Counted from the stretch's first letter, positions 38,663 to 47,297 are shown. The stretch: 64,000 nt of DNA from an uncultured Microbacterium sp. (GCA_913774665.1 CAJYHN010000012.1:186001-250000), one strand, 5' to 3'. A program made the numbers and translations. The notes: a model not told the origin generated them from the sequence alone.

Positions 38663-39684
38663 GCGTGCACCCGCGTGCGCAGCAGCTCGTCGGCGTTGCG
38701 GCCCAGGATGCCGTCGACCTGCGCCTCGGCCAGTCCCGCGCCCCGCACGAAGGCGACGGGGTCGTCGAGGCCCATGTCGAACGGGAAGTCACTGCCCAGC
38801 AGCACCCGGTCGGCGCCGGCGACCTCGACGAGCCAGCGCAGCGCCCGCTCATCGTGCACGACGGTGTCGAACCACAGTCTCGACAGGTATGTCGAGGGGG
38901 CGTGCGCGCAGCCGTGCGCCTCGGGACGCACCTTCCACGCACGGTCCGACCGACCGATCGCGGTCGGCAGGTATCCGCCGCCGTGGGCGGCGATCAGGCG
39001 GAGTCCCGGATGCCGATCGAGCACGCCCGCGAAGATGAGGTGCGACAGCGCGACGGCGTTCTCGGTGGGCTGGCCGACCGTGTTCGAGAGGTAGAACCGG
39101 TCGAGACGCTCGTCGAGCGAGCAGCCGAAGGGGTGCAGGAACACCACCGCCCGCAGCTCGGCCGCCCGCGCCCAGAAGGGCTCGAGCCGCTCGTCGCTGA
39201 GCTCGACGTCCTGCGCGAACGACGAGATCTCCACGCCCGCGAGCCCGCGACCGAGCACGGCGTCGTCGAGGGCGTCGACGACGAGGTGCGGGTGCTGCAG
39301 CGGCACGGTGCCCAGACCCACGAGCCGGTCGGGCGCCTGCGCGACGTGCTCGGCGATGAGGCGGTTGGCCTCCCCGGTCGCCCAGGTGGCCAGGCCCTCG
39401 TTGGCCCAGGGATAGAAGTGGTTCGGCGAGGGGCTCACCCACTGCCGCTCGACCCCCTGGTCGTCCATCGCGGCCAGGCGCGCGCCGACCGAGGTCAGGC
39501 GCGGGAAGCGCTCGCCGATCATGCGCCCCGAGGCCTGGATGCTCGCCAGGCCGTTGCGGCGCAGCTCGAGGTCGGCCGCGGCCTGCACCTCGTCGGGGAC
39601 GCGGCGTTCGACCTCGGCGTGCAGCCCCGGCATGAGCAGGTGCGCGTGGACGTCGGTGACGCCCCGCCCCTCGACCGCGCTCAT
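38659..39684 (-). CDS. Amidohydrolase family protein (ACMSD/gamma-resorcylate decarboxylase-like)
   Basis: A 341-residue metal-dependent TIM-barrel enzyme of the amidohydrolase-2 group, which holds nonoxidative decarboxylases (ACMSD, gamma-resorcylate) and some hydrolases. The metal motif DVHAHLL has His13 and His15. Later ligands are His in FLHPFG and in RLIAAHGGGYLP, and Asp in LLGSDFPFDMG. RWVSPSPNHFYPWANE resembles the substrate loop of ACMSD-type enzymes. It is coupled by ATGA overlaps to the monooxygenase upstream and the FAH gene downstream. A decarboxylation or hydrolysis step in aglycone breakdown is likely. Confidence 0.85.
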   Translation of the reverse strand: MSAVEGRGVTDVHAHLLMPGLHAEVERRVPDEVQAAADLELRRNGLASIQASGRMIGERFPRLTSVGARLAAMDDQGVERQWVSPSPNHFYPWANEGLATWATGEANRLIAEHVAQAPDRLVGLGTVPLQHPHLVVDALDDAVLGRGLAGVEISSFAQDVELSDERLEPFWARAAELRAVVFLHPFGCSLDERLDRFYLSNTVGQPTENAVALSHLIFAGVLDRHPGLRLIAAHGGGYLPTAIGRSDRAWKVRPEAHGCAHAPSTYLSRLWFDTVVHDERALRWLVEVAGADRVLLGSDFPFDMGLDDPVAFVRGAGLAEAQVDGILGRNADELLRTRVHA

Positions 39685-40814
39685 GCGCGGGCCGCCGTCA
39701 GCTGCGCGACGCCGAACATCAGGCCGCCCATGTCGGCGTCCCGGACGCCGTCGAGCTGCCACTGGCCGAGCTGCACCGACGCATCGACGATCGCCTTCGC
39801 CCGCGCCACGCGGCGCTCGTGGAAGGCGTCCCAGAGCGCCTGGTCGACGGCATCCCGCTGCACGAGGAGCTCGCTGAGCACGGCGGCGTCCTCCAGACCC
39901 TGGGCCGCACCCTGCGCGATCGTCGGCGGGCAGCTGTGGGCGGCGTCGCCGATGATCACGACGCGCCCGCGGTTCCACGGCGCGTCGACGAGGTGACGGG
40001 TGAACCACGTGTAGTTGGCGTCGGCGCCGGCCTCGATGTCGGAGCGGATGTGGTTCCACGGCCCGTCGTACGCGCGGGACTGCTCCACCATGATGCGCCG
40101 CGCCTCCTCGGGCGTGGCCTGCGAGCGGTCCTGCGCCGCCTCGACGAGGAAGGCGTACATCGTGTCGTCGCCGGTCGGCGTGTAGCCGGCGATGTACATC
40201 GGGCCGCCGTAGTACAGCTCGCTGCGGTCGACGTCGGGCGGCAGCGACACGAAGGTGCGCCAGATGCCCATGCCCGTCTGCTCGGGGGAGACATGGATGC
40301 CGATCAGCTCGCGCACCGCGGAGTGCAGGCCGTCGGCGCCGACGAGCAGGTCGAACGAACCCGCGGGTTCGCCGTCGACCTCCACGGCGACCGCGTCGTC
40401 GGTCTGCGAGACGCCGGTCACGCGCGTCCCGAAGTGCACGCGCGCACCGTGGCGCTCGGCGGCGGCGAGAAGGATGCGGGCCAGGTCGGGGCGCGACATG
40501 CCCATCGTGGAGGGGTAGTCGGGGCCGCCGGTCTTCAGGTCGGGAAGGGCCGCGACCACGGGCGCGCCGGGTCCGGGGGCGCGGAGGTTGAGTCCCTCGA
40601 AGGCGTTGCCCGCGGCCGAGACCTCGTCCCAGACGCCGAGCTCGTCGAAGACGCGCAGGGCGTTGCCCTGCAGGGTGATGCCCGATCCGCGCGTCGACAG
40701 CGCGGGCTGGGCATCGTAGAGGTCGACCTCGACACCGGCTCTCGCGAGGAAGATGGCGGTGGCCAGGCCCGCGACGCCGGCTCCGGCGATCGCGACTTTC
40801 TGAACGGCTGTCAT
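39681..40814 (-). CDS. FAD-dependent aromatic monooxygenase (group A)
   Basis: A 377-residue flavoprotein hydroxylase of the p-hydroxybenzoate hydroxylase type, which uses NAD(P)H and oxygen to hydroxylate a phenolic ring. The FAD motif VAIAGAGVAGLATAIFLARAG is at 7-27, the DG motif sits within SFDLLVGADGLHSAVRE, and the GD motif is GRVVIIGDAAHSCPPTIAQGAAQGLEDA at about 280. The short C-terminus is typical of the smaller members such as salicylate- or flavonoid-type hydroxylases. It has AGAGG upstream of the ATG at 40814. It probably supplies the dihydroxylated ring for the extradiol dioxygenase of this operon. Confidence 0.9.
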   Translation of the reverse strand: MTAVQKVAIAGAGVAGLATAIFLARAGVEVDLYDAQPALSTRGSGITLQGNALRVFDELGVWDEVSAAGNAFEGLNLRAPGPGAPVVAALPDLKTGGPDYPSTMGMSRPDLARILLAAAERHGARVHFGTRVTGVSQTDDAVAVEVDGEPAGSFDLLVGADGLHSAVRELIGIHVSPEQTGMGIWRTFVSLPPDVDRSELYYGGPMYIAGYTPTGDDTMYAFLVEAAQDRSQATPEEARRIMVEQSRAYDGPWNHIRSDIEAGADANYTWFTRHLVDAPWNRGRVVIIGDAAHSCPPTIAQGAAQGLEDAAVLSELLVQRDAVDQALWDAFHERRVARAKAIVDASVQLGQWQLDGVRDADMGGLMFGVAQLTAARA

Positions 40815-40846
40815 GTCAGAACCTCTCTGTTCTGGGACGGGGGGGA

Positions 40847-41839
40847 TTAGAGGAGAGCCAGCGGGTTCACCGGCGACCCGACGGCCCCGGTGATCGGCAG
40901 CGGGGGAGCTGCCAGCAGGAACTCCCAGCGTGACGCCTCGGCGCACGCCGACGCGAGCTCGTCGAGGTTCCACATCTCGCCGATCGTCAGGCCCAAGTTG
41001 GGGATGACGACCTGGTGCAGCGGTTGGAACGCCGGCACGTCGAACTCGTTCGGACGCACCTCGAACCCCCACGTGTCGGTGGCGATCGCCGCGATCTCGG
41101 TGCGGTGCAACCACCCGGCGGTGGTGAGCGAGAGGCCGGGCGCGGGGCCTCCGGCGTAGTCGCCCCAGCCCTCGCGGCGAGCACGCGTGTACTGGCCGGT
41201 GCGCACGAGCACGATGTCGCCGCGGCGCACCTCGACGCCCTCGGCGGCGGCGCACGCCTCGAGGTCGGCGACGGTGATCGCGTGGCCGTCGGCGAGCTCC
41301 CCCGTCTCGGGCGAGAGGTGCCGGCCCACGTCGAGCAGCACGCCGCGCGAGACGATGACGGATGCCGCGTGCTCGATGCCCGTGACCAGGTCTCCGTCAC
41401 TGGTGACGACGTCGCCCGCCCGGCGGCCGTTCCACGCGAAGCCGTGGTCGAAGATGTGGCCGAGGCCGTCCCACTGCGTCGAGCACTGCAGGGGCATCGC
41501 GATGACGTCGTCGGCGCCGCCGATACCGTGCGGGAAGCCCTGGTTACCGCGCTCGGCGTCGGTGCCCGTGTCGGTCATCGTGTGCACGGGGTTGGTGCGG
41601 CGGCGCCAGCCCTTCTGCGGGCCGTCGGTGTCGAACGGCTGCGACAGCGAGATCGATCGGCCCTCGCGCACGAGGGCCGCGGCCCCCCGACGGATGTCGT
41701 CGTCGATGAAGTTGAGCGTGCCGAGCACGTCGTCCTCGCCCCACCGCCCCCAATTACGGTGAGCCTCGGCGCGCGCAGCGATCTCGGCCTCGGGATTCTG
41801 CCGGTCGAGGTCGGCCGGTTTCTCCGACGGAATGCTCAT
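40847..41839 (-). CDS. Cyclase (kynurenine formamidase-like) family hydrolase
   Basis: A 330-residue metal-dependent hydrolase of the cyclase family. It starts PSEKPADLDRQNPEAEIAARAEAHRNWGRWGEDDVLGTLNFI, with the GRWGxDDxLGTLN signature of a large environmental subfamily. The metal region reads PLQCSTQWDGLGHIFDHGFAWNG (around 118-140), and VSRGVLLDVGRHL plus GDIVLVRTGQYTRARREGWGDYAGGPAPGLSLTTAGWL follow. These enzymes often sit in aromatic catabolic clusters; the substrate here is unknown. It ends 32 bases before the monooxygenase start, and its start overlaps the second FAH gene (ATGA). Confidence 0.88.
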   Translation of the reverse strand: MSIPSEKPADLDRQNPEAEIAARAEAHRNWGRWGEDDVLGTLNFIDDDIRRGAAALVREGRSISLSQPFDTDGPQKGWRRRTNPVHTMTDTGTDAERGNQGFPHGIGGADDVIAMPLQCSTQWDGLGHIFDHGFAWNGRRAGDVVTSDGDLVTGIEHAASVIVSRGVLLDVGRHLSPETGELADGHAITVADLEACAAAEGVEVRRGDIVLVRTGQYTRARREGWGDYAGGPAPGLSLTTAGWLHRTEIAAIATDTWGFEVRPNEFDVPAFQPLHQVVIPNLGLTIGEMWNLDELASACAEASRWEFLLAAPPLPITGAVGSPVNPLALL

Positions 41840-42804
41840 GCGCGCTCCCCCACGCACCGCACGACCTGCGTGCCGAGCGCGCCGATGGTCCCGGTCATGA
41901 CGTCGCCGTCGCGCAGGAACCGCTTCCAGTGCTGCCCGTTGCCGGCGGGGCTGCCCGTCAGCAGCAGGTCGCCGGGCAGCAGCGGGTGGGTCTGCGACGC
42001 CGCCGACACGAGGGCCGGAACGTCGAACAGAAGGTCGGAGGTGTTGGCATCCTGCATCACCTGCCCGTTCAGCTCGAGGCGCACCGCGGTGTCGGCGGGA
42101 TCGACGAAGCGCGCGGGGACGAGGAGGGGTCCGGTCGGCAGGAACCCGGGCGCGTTCTTGGCCCGGTACCAGTCGGTGCCGATCTCCTTCATGTCTTTAC
42201 GGAAGACGAGGTCGCGCGTGGTGATGTCGTTGACCATCGTGTAGCCGGCGACGTGGTCGAGAGCATCCTCGCGAGAGACGCGGAACGCCTCTCTGCCGAT
42301 CACGACGGCGAGCTCGAGCTCCCAGTCGTGCACCTCGCTGTACGACGGCAGCACCAGCGGCACGTCGTCGCCGACGACGCAGGCGGTGAGCCCGATGAAG
42401 AAGTACGGCTCTCCGCTGCGGGCGCGCTCGTCCATCATCTCGGCGGCGAAGGCGTGCGCCTCGTCGGGCGTGCGGTCGGTGTTCTGCGTCAGGCCCGCCG
42501 CCACGAGCTGGATGACGTGCTCGCGGTAGTTGGCTCCGGTCTGCAGCACCTGGCGGGGCTCGACGGGCGCCGTGAGGGTGACATCCGAGAGTGGATGCCA
42601 CTCCCCCGGCGCCTCGTCTCGAGCCGAGGCCAGCGCTTCGAGGCGATCCCAATCGGGGTCAGCGAGGAACGCGTTCAGACCCCCACCCAGTTCGTCATCG
42701 GTGAGCGCGCGGATGCGGTCTCCGGCGACGAGGCCGATGCGCACGGCATCCGCCTCTCGAAAGCGCGCGAGCGCGAAGGGTGCGGTCGTCATGGTGGTGC
42801 TCAC
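41836..42804 (-). CDS. Fumarylacetoacetate hydrolase family protein (II)
   Basis: A 322-residue FAH-superfamily enzyme, distinct from the copy at 37697. Features are LQTGANYREHVIQL at about 85, the metal site EVHDWELELAVVIGREAFRVS (about 155-175), AGYTMVNDITTRDLVFRKDMKEIGTDWYRAKNAPGFLP and DLLLTGSPAGNGQHWKRFLRDGD. The last block is the hydrolase-type loop. Having two FAH proteins suggests two successive steps, for example isomerisation and C-C hydrolysis. The GTG at 42804 and an in-frame ATG at 42792 are both possible starts; neither has a good ribosome site. It follows the dioxygenase by 22 bases. Confidence 0.87.
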   Translation of the reverse strand: MSTTMTTAPFALARFREADAVRIGLVAGDRIRALTDDELGGGLNAFLADPDWDRLEALASARDEAPGEWHPLSDVTLTAPVEPRQVLQTGANYREHVIQLVAAGLTQNTDRTPDEAHAFAAEMMDERARSGEPYFFIGLTACVVGDDVPLVLPSYSEVHDWELELAVVIGREAFRVSREDALDHVAGYTMVNDITTRDLVFRKDMKEIGTDWYRAKNAPGFLPTGPLLVPARFVDPADTAVRLELNGQVMQDANTSDLLFDVPALVSAASQTHPLLPGDLLLTGSPAGNGQHWKRFLRDGDVMTGTIGALGTQVVRCVGERA

Positions 42805-42826
42805 TTTCCCCGATCGGGATCGACGC

Positions 42827-43843
42827 TCAGCCCCGGCCCTGGACGGCGTAGGGGTTGAGAAGGGCGTCCTTGATCTCGTCGGGCACGCCCTCTTCGGTGG
42901 CGCTGGGGCCGTCGGCGGGCGGGAACGACTCGGTCATCGACATCGGCATGGCGCCGTTGCGGTACATGTTGTTCGAGCCGAGCGAGGGCTTCCAGGTGTT
43001 GGCCTCCCAGTCGGGCACGTAGTTGCGGTACCCGCCGGTGTTCAGCTCGATGCGCAGGCTCGAGGGCTCGCGGTAGTAGAGGAACGTCTGCTCCCCGATG
43101 CCGTGGATGTTGGGACCGTACTCGATCGGCACGCCGTTCTCCATGAGGGTGTCGGCGGCGATGAGCAGCTCTTCGCGGGTGTCGACCCAGAAGGCGTAGT
43201 GGTTGATGCGTCCGGCGCGGCTCGAGCCGTCGAGCACGACACCGAGGTCGTGCGACTTCTCGTTCGTCGTGAGCACCGAGAACACCGAGATGGGGGCCTC
43301 ATCGAGCACGGTGCGCGCCATGAAGCGGAAGCCGAGGGTGTCGACGTACCACTGCACGAACGCGTCGACGTCCTTCGCGGCGACCGTGACGTGGTCGAGC
43401 TGGCGCGGGGCGCCGGCGACCGGGCTGCGCTTCTCGGGGCGGTCGGGGTAGATCGAGGCGGTGTGCGGCTCGGCGCGGTGACGCTCGACGTCCCAGTGCA
43501 GGGTCATGTTGTGCCCCTGCGGGCCGGTGAAGCGGAAGGCGCGGCCGATGCCACGGCCCTCGAACCACTCGCCCTCGATGCCGGCGGCCTGCACGCGCTT
43601 CGCGGCCTCCTCCAGCGCCTCGGCCGACGAGGTGCGCCAGGCCATGGTCTCGAGCGAGGGCTCATCGCCGTGCGCCACGACGACGGAGTAGGCGTAGTAG
43701 TCGCCCCAGCAGCGGAGGTACACGCGGCCGTCTTCGCGAGCGACCTCGGTCAGTCCGACCTGGTTGACGTAGAAGTCCACCGACGCCTCGACATCCGGAG
43801 TCGTGATCGCGACGAACGACAGATGAGAGAGAAGCTTGATCAT
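42827..43843 (-). CDS. Extradiol ring-cleavage dioxygenase (VOC superfamily)
   Basis: A 338-residue two-domain type I extradiol dioxygenase that opens a catecholic ring next to the hydroxyls using Fe(II) and oxygen. The N-terminal non-catalytic VOC domain (HLSFVAITTPDVEASVDFYVNQVGL) precedes the catalytic one. Likely metal ligands are His in RQLDHVTVAAKD (about 148), His in RINHYAFWVDT (about 213) and Glu in LRIELNTGGYRNYVPDWE (about 264). The latter is the standard ending of 2,3-dihydroxyphenyl-type enzymes, and a 70-residue tail follows. First gene of the six-gene aromatic operon, with GAAAGGA upstream. Ring substrate inferred to be the aglycone. Confidence 0.92.
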   Translation of the reverse strand: MIKLLSHLSFVAITTPDVEASVDFYVNQVGLTEVAREDGRVYLRCWGDYYAYSVVVAHGDEPSLETMAWRTSSAEALEEAAKRVQAAGIEGEWFEGRGIGRAFRFTGPQGHNMTLHWDVERHRAEPHTASIYPDRPEKRSPVAGAPRQLDHVTVAAKDVDAFVQWYVDTLGFRFMARTVLDEAPISVFSVLTTNEKSHDLGVVLDGSSRAGRINHYAFWVDTREELLIAADTLMENGVPIEYGPNIHGIGEQTFLYYREPSSLRIELNTGGYRNYVPDWEANTWKPSLGSNNMYRNGAMPMSMTESFPPADGPSATEEGVPDEIKDALLNPYAVQGRG

Positions 43844-44067
43844 CTTCGATCCTTTCGGGTGAGACGGGTCGTTCCGACTCTTCTTCCACTATCCGACCGA
43901 AGTATGTATCAGGGAAGCCGATCCTGTGGATGCCGCGTATCGGCGTGAGTGATCCCCCGCGCTCGCGCTGCGCACCTCGTCCCCTTTCTGGCGGTGCATG
44001 TCCCAGAAGTGGTCACCTGGGCGGCATCCGACCCACCACAAGTGGGACATGCATCGCTGGGGCACCG
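43844..44067. other. Intergenic region upstream of the aromatic operon
   Basis: Contains the operon promoter, probably within the AT-richer 43880-43920, and a palindrome at 43993-44054. No gene was seen. Confidence 0.5.
43993..44054. repeat. Intergenic palindrome with GCATGTCCCA arms
   Basis: Arms 43993-44012 and about 44035-44054 share GCATGTCCCA and GTGG with a few mismatches; the loop is 22 bases and includes GGCATCC. It lies 14 bases beyond the stop of the gene at 44068 and probably terminates it. Confidence 0.65.
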
Positions 44068-44790
44068 TCAGGAGAGAGTGGCGGCGGCGTCATCGGCGGC
44101 GAGATCGGAGAGGTCGCTCAGCGGGGCGCCCTCCCGGGCATCCAGGAGGCGGCGCAGGGCCAGACGCTCCGGGGACTCGCGGCGCACGCGGGCCGTGCGG
44201 CGGCCCTCCTCGTCATCGACGGAGACCTCGTGCAGCGGCGAGCCGCTGTCGACGCGCACCTCGACGCGCCGCGGTCCGAGCGCCGTCGCGGTGAGCGCCG
44301 TGCCCACGCCGCCGCCGACCGCGCGGGTGATGCTCGCCCCCACCCCGGTCTCGCTCCGCACGGCGAGGGTCGTCGCGCGTTCGGTGTCGGCTCTCGCGAA
44401 GGCGCGCACGGGGCCGCCGGCGAGCACGCGCGCCCAGCCGACCGCGTCACGCAGCACCGTCGCGGCATCCGTCCGCCCTCCCCACGCGTCCACGACGACG
44501 TGCCGCGGGGTCGCGAACCCGCTGATCGCGTCGGCGACGACGTCGGGGCGCAGACGTCGGCGCACGACGACGACCGGCACGGTGAGTCCGGCGAGCCGCT
44601 CGTGCACCGCAGCGGAGGCGGGGTCGGGCTCGTCGACGATGAAGGCCGCCGCCTCCTCGAGCCGCTCCCACCAGGTGCCCCGCCCCTCGACCACGCGGAT
44701 CGCATCGGCGCCCTCACCCGGCCGCGCGCGCGGGGCGAGCTCGGCCACGGCCGCGCGATAGGCGGCCAGGTCGGTGCGTACGGCGCTCAT
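44068..44790 (-). CDS. Unknown protein coupled to a Gfo/Idh/MocA dehydrogenase
   Basis: A 240-residue protein I do not recognise. It starts MSAVRTDLAAYRAAVAELAPRARPG, has WWERLEEAAAFIVDEPDPASAAVHERLAGLTVPVVVVRRRLRPDVVADAIS (Rossmann-like alternation) and continues to a second half with VRSETGVGASITRAVGGGVGTALTATALGPRRVEVRVDSGSPLHEVSVDDEEGRRT. That half resembles the C-terminal sheet of oxidoreductases without their catalytic motif, so it may be a diverged non-catalytic partner. The start overlaps the dehydrogenase stop (ATGA), pointing to a complex or shared pathway. The function is open. Confidence 0.65.
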   Translation of the reverse strand: MSAVRTDLAAYRAAVAELAPRARPGEGADAIRVVEGRGTWWERLEEAAAFIVDEPDPASAAVHERLAGLTVPVVVVRRRLRPDVVADAISGFATPRHVVVDAWGGRTDAATVLRDAVGWARVLAGGPVRAFARADTERATTLAVRSETGVGASITRAVGGGVGTALTATALGPRRVEVRVDSGSPLHEVSVDDEEGRRTARVRRESPERLALRRLLDAREGAPLSDLSDLAADDAAATLS

Positions 44791-45833
44791 CGTTCCCCGC
44801 CCGCCCGCACGGCCGCCGCCGCCTGGTCGGCGATCGCCATCACGAACGCCGCGTCGGCGCGCAGCTCGTCGTACTCCATGGCCGCCTCCCCGCGCAGCAA
44901 CGCCGCGAGCGCGCGCCACTCGCTCTCATACCCGTCCCTTCGGTCCACCGGATACACCGTCTGCACGCCCCGCGCGTCGCGCACCGTGGTGCGCGCTCCC
45001 CCGACGTGCACGAACGGCGGGGGGAACTCCACGTCGACGCGGGCTCCCGCGGTGGCCACGCTCACCGTCCACAGCGAGTCGGCGCCCTCGGGCAGCATCA
45101 CGGCCGTGAACCGCACGAGGGCCCCGTCGGCGCGGAGGGCGAGGTCGAAGCCGATCGGCGCCACGGGCCGCGCCCACACGAGCTCGGGCGCCGCAGGGAC
45201 GAGATCGCGGACGAGGGGCAGGTCGTGCACGCCCAATCCCGCGATGAGCTGACGCACGATCGCGGCGCTGCGCTCCGGATCGTCGAGGTCGAGCGGCGGG
45301 CGCGCCACCGCGGGCCCCGCCGGCAGAGGCTCTCCCATCGTGAGGAAGTGATACCGGTCGTTCGGCGGGAGGCAGAGCGTCACCGTCACCGACGAGATGC
45401 GCCCGTCGATGGCGTGCAGGTGATGAGTCGCCTTGGCCCAGGCCGGATCGAACAGGTGGTTCGTGCCGACGACGAGCAGAGCCCCCACCGCGGCGCACTC
45501 CTCGACCAGACGGTCGGCCTCGTCGGCGGTGTCGGCCAGGGGTTTCTCGACGAAGATCGCGCGGCGACCCGCGTCCAGGGCGGCGCGCACGTGCTCCGCG
45601 TGCCGCGAGGGCGGGCTGCAGATCGCCACGACGTCGACCTCGGGGTCGGCCAGCAGCTCGCCCACCCCGATCGACGCGCGCGCCCCGAACCGGTCGGCGA
45701 TGACGGCCGCGCGGCCGCTCCCCGCATCGCTGACGTGCACGAGCCGGAAGTCGTCGCCCACGCGGGCGAGGGTCGGCGCGTGCAGCGCCGAGACGCCTGG
45801 GCCCGAACCGATGATCCCCACGCCCCACGTCAT
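44787..45833 (-). CDS. Gfo/Idh/MocA family NAD(P)-dependent sugar dehydrogenase (I)
   Basis: A 348-residue oxidoreductase. The Rossmann domain opens GVGIIGSGPGVSALHAPTLARVGDDF, with the AICSPPSRHAEHVRAALDAG strand-turn and FVEKPLADTADEADRL carrying the family EKP motif with the catalytic Lys. The C-terminal alpha/beta domain follows. In C-glycoside metabolism this family can form or reduce 3-keto-sugars (for example DgpA of the puerarin system). It is divergent from the ROK gene across a 109-bp region with an ACTTCAG-N11-CTGAAGT operator and is coupled to the unknown gene at 44068. Confidence 0.88.
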   Translation of the reverse strand: MTWGVGIIGSGPGVSALHAPTLARVGDDFRLVHVSDAGSGRAAVIADRFGARASIGVGELLADPEVDVVAICSPPSRHAEHVRAALDAGRRAIFVEKPLADTADEADRLVEECAAVGALLVVGTNHLFDPAWAKATHHLHAIDGRISSVTVTLCLPPNDRYHFLTMGEPLPAGPAVARPPLDLDDPERSAAIVRQLIAGLGVHDLPLVRDLVPAAPELVWARPVAPIGFDLALRADGALVRFTAVMLPEGADSLWTVSVATAGARVDVEFPPPFVHVGGARTTVRDARGVQTVYPVDRRDGYESEWRALAALLRGEAAMEYDELRADAAFVMAIADQAAAAVRAGGER

Positions 45834-45848
45834 GTCGGCCCCCTCGCC

Positions 45849-45873
45849 ACTTCAGCCCGAAAAAAACTGAAGT
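45849..45873. promoter_or_regulatory. Candidate ROK-regulator operator
   Basis: The perfect inverted repeat ACTTCAG-N11-CTGAAGT with an A-rich spacer lies between the divergent Gfo/Idh/MocA gene (45833) and ROK gene (45943). It fits an autoregulated divergent operator. Confidence 0.65.
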
Positions 45874-45942
45874 CGGAGACTAATGAACCATAGATGCGCG
45901 AAATTCGGCAGGTTCCGGCCTGTCCTGTGTGAGGATCGACGC

Positions 45943-47211
45943 ATGGCGAACGTGTCCACCCTCCGCTTCGGCGCACAGACCGACGAGGTCACGAGCCTGC
46001 TGCGCATCGTGAACATGGTGCGCCTGGGCGAGGCCGTGACCCGCCCCGAGATCGGCCGCGTGACGGGCCTGGGCCGCGGCGTCGTCGCCCAGCGCGTCGA
46101 CCGCGCCGTCGAGATGGGGTTCCTCGAAGACGCCGAATACGCCCCCTCCTCCGGAGGACGCGCCCCGCGCACCCTGCGTTTCCGCGCCGAGCGCGGACGC
46201 ATCGTCGTCTGCGCGCTCGGCGGCCAGCACATCCACATCGGCGTCACCGACCTCGAGGGCGAGATCCTCGACGAGGACCACCGCGCCTGGGACATCTCGC
46301 GCGGGCCCGAGGAGACCCTGGCCACCGCGACCGGGATGGTCGACGACCTCCTGGCCGCGGGGGACGGCACCCCGGTGTGGGCGATGGTGGTGGGCCTGCC
46401 GGGCCCCGTCGATTTCGAGACGGGGCGCCCCGTCGCCCCGCCGATCATGCCCGGCTGGAACGGCTTCGACGTCCGCGGTGCCTTCGAGACGCGCTATGAC
46501 GCCCCCGTCTGGGTCGACAACGACGTGAACCTCCTCGCCGCCGGCGAGCGCGCGCGACGGCGCGACGAGGGCGTCGACCTCATCTACTGCAAGGTCGGCA
46601 CGGGCATCGGCGCCGGGCTCGTCTCGCACGGGCGTCTGCATCGCGGAGCGAACGGCGCGGCGGGCGATATGGGCCACGTCCGCGTCCCGGGCGCCGAGCA
46701 GGTGTGCCGCTGCGGCAAGGTCGGGTGCCTCGAGGCGGTCGCCGGAGGATGGGCGCTCGTGCGCGACGCGCGCGACGCGATCGAGGGGGGCGCGACCGGA
46801 ACCCTCGCCGACGGCGTCGCCGAGGGCGGCAGCCTGAGCCTCGAGAAGATCACCCTCGCGGCCAGCCGGGGCGACGCTCTCGCCACCTCGCTCGTCCAGG
46901 CGTCGGCCCGGCAGGTCGGCGAGGCCGTCGCCGCGCTCGTGAACATGTTCAATCCGAGCCTCATCGTCATCGGCGGGGCCGTCGCCTCCACGGGCGAACT
47001 GTTCCTCGCCGAGGTGCGCCACCGCGTCTACGAGCTGTCGCTCCCCCTCGCCACGCGCGATCTCCTCATCAAGACGAGCGAGAACGACACGCGCGAACCG
47101 GTGCGCGGCGGCGTCGACCTCGCCCTCGAGCAGCTGTTCGAGGTGAGCCTGCCCCGGTGGTTCGGCGAGGGGCGTCCGACGGTCGCCGCGGTCCACGGGT
47201 TGGGCGGCTGA
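45943..47211 (+). CDS. ROK-family transcriptional regulator
   Basis: A 422-residue sugar-responsive repressor of the NagC/XylR type. The N-terminal winged helix (about 12-75) has TSLLRIVNMVRLGEAVTRPEIGRVTGLGRGVVAQRVDRAVEMGFLED. The ROK domain shows WAMVVGLPGPVDFETGRPV, VWVDNDVNLLAAGE, the phosphate loop KVGTGIGAGLV and the zinc motif CRCGKVGCLEAVAGGWALV (about 255). IVIGGAVASTGE completes it. ATG at 45943 has GAGG upstream; the frame is open to 45883, into the operator region. It leads into the plus-strand deglycosidase-like operon starting at 47298, which it probably controls together with the divergent dehydrogenase. Confidence 0.93.
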   Translation: MANVSTLRFGAQTDEVTSLLRIVNMVRLGEAVTRPEIGRVTGLGRGVVAQRVDRAVEMGFLEDAEYAPSSGGRAPRTLRFRAERGRIVVCALGGQHIHIGVTDLEGEILDEDHRAWDISRGPEETLATATGMVDDLLAAGDGTPVWAMVVGLPGPVDFETGRPVAPPIMPGWNGFDVRGAFETRYDAPVWVDNDVNLLAAGERARRRDEGVDLIYCKVGTGIGAGLVSHGRLHRGANGAAGDMGHVRVPGAEQVCRCGKVGCLEAVAGGWALVRDARDAIEGGATGTLADGVAEGGSLSLEKITLAASRGDALATSLVQASARQVGEAVAALVNMFNPSLIVIGGAVASTGELFLAEVRHRVYELSLPLATRDLLIKTSENDTREPVRGGVDLALEQLFEVSLPRWFGEGRPTVAAVHGLGG

Positions 47212-47297
47212 CCTTCTTCCTCATTCCGACATTAGTTGGTATGTTGTGAGCGGAAGCGCGCCGTGGGGTGCGCTGCGACACGAGGACGTGCCCCGCC

